Assembly (NCBI GenBank): GCA_012845835.1
Contig: JABAKD010000023.1
Span: forward strand, 9,057,840-9,121,839
Origin: Undaria pinnatifida
Lineage: Eukaryota; Sar; Phaeophyceae; Laminariales; Alariaceae
Length of the DNA: 64,000 nt
Direction: 5' to 3'
The notes beneath the pieces were generated by a model. That model ran no database searches, was not told where the DNA came from, and saw nothing but the letters and a program-made list of their open reading frames with translations. Both the position numbers and the translations under genes were made by a program. Positions 63,969 through 64,000 of the stretch are shown piece after piece (position 1 is the first letter of the stretch; each line of letters begins with the position of its first letter).

Positions 63969-64000
63969 TGAGCCCGCGTTTCCTCGCTTATTTTGTCGCC

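Overview
This is a eukaryotic nuclear window. The evidence is a spliced protein exon, poly(A)-tailed retroposons, LINE and LTR retrotransposon remains, tRNA-derived SINE-like repeats, and almost no long clean reading frames. The organism is uncertain. My best guess is a stramenopile alga, perhaps a brown alga. This rests on the LINE reverse transcriptase type, the wealth of CAG/CAA/GGT triplet arrays and the general repeat style, and is inference only. No bacterial operon, phage or CRISPR structure is present.

Only two segments look like host coding sequence. One is a first exon of a sigma-type glutathione S-transferase (minus strand, 2238-2387), with a degraded second GST-like start upstream of it. 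The other is a low-complexity exon with a good splice donor (24392-24784). Nearly everything else is transposon-derived or tandem-repeat DNA. Repeat families are named here for convenience. A is a terminal-inverted-repeat MITE whose ends read GACGCGTGCTACGATAGAGG. B is an 82-bp piggyBac-like MITE at TTAA sites. C is a foldback with long arms. D is a poly(A) retroposon. E is a short element with a GTT/GGT microsatellite end. S1, S2 and S3 are tRNA-like SINEs. G, H, I, J, K and L are other dispersed or tandem repeats.

Layout. 1-9430: A and B copies, the GST exon, triplet arrays, H and J repeats, and a tandem S3 pair. 9431-18110: a LINE pseudogene split inside its endonuclease by a 4.36-kb Ty1/copia element (two about 320-bp LTRs, an RT/RNase H relic, and its own A insertion). 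18145-22300: degenerate GACCC arrays, I elements, and the second J copy. 22300-28215: AT-rich DNA, the low-complexity exon, and E, S2, K and D copies. 28905-30135: a C arm interrupted by a 998-bp PIF/Harbinger-like element with perfect 53-bp inverted repeats and a transposase-like N-terminal fragment. 30136-46000: S1/S2 SINEs, the pentanucleotide arrays (CCAAC, CGAAC, GGGTC), an A element with a ninefold internal 88-bp amplification, a solo copia LTR, and a large inverted repeat with a related reading frame in each arm. 46000-64000: a complete C foldback, more B, D, S1 and S2 copies, nested A insertions, and an E insertion with an apparent empty site 0.6 kb away.

The window is best read as an insertion archive: LINE, then copia, then A, then B, S1 or D nested in A, with Harbinger nested in C.
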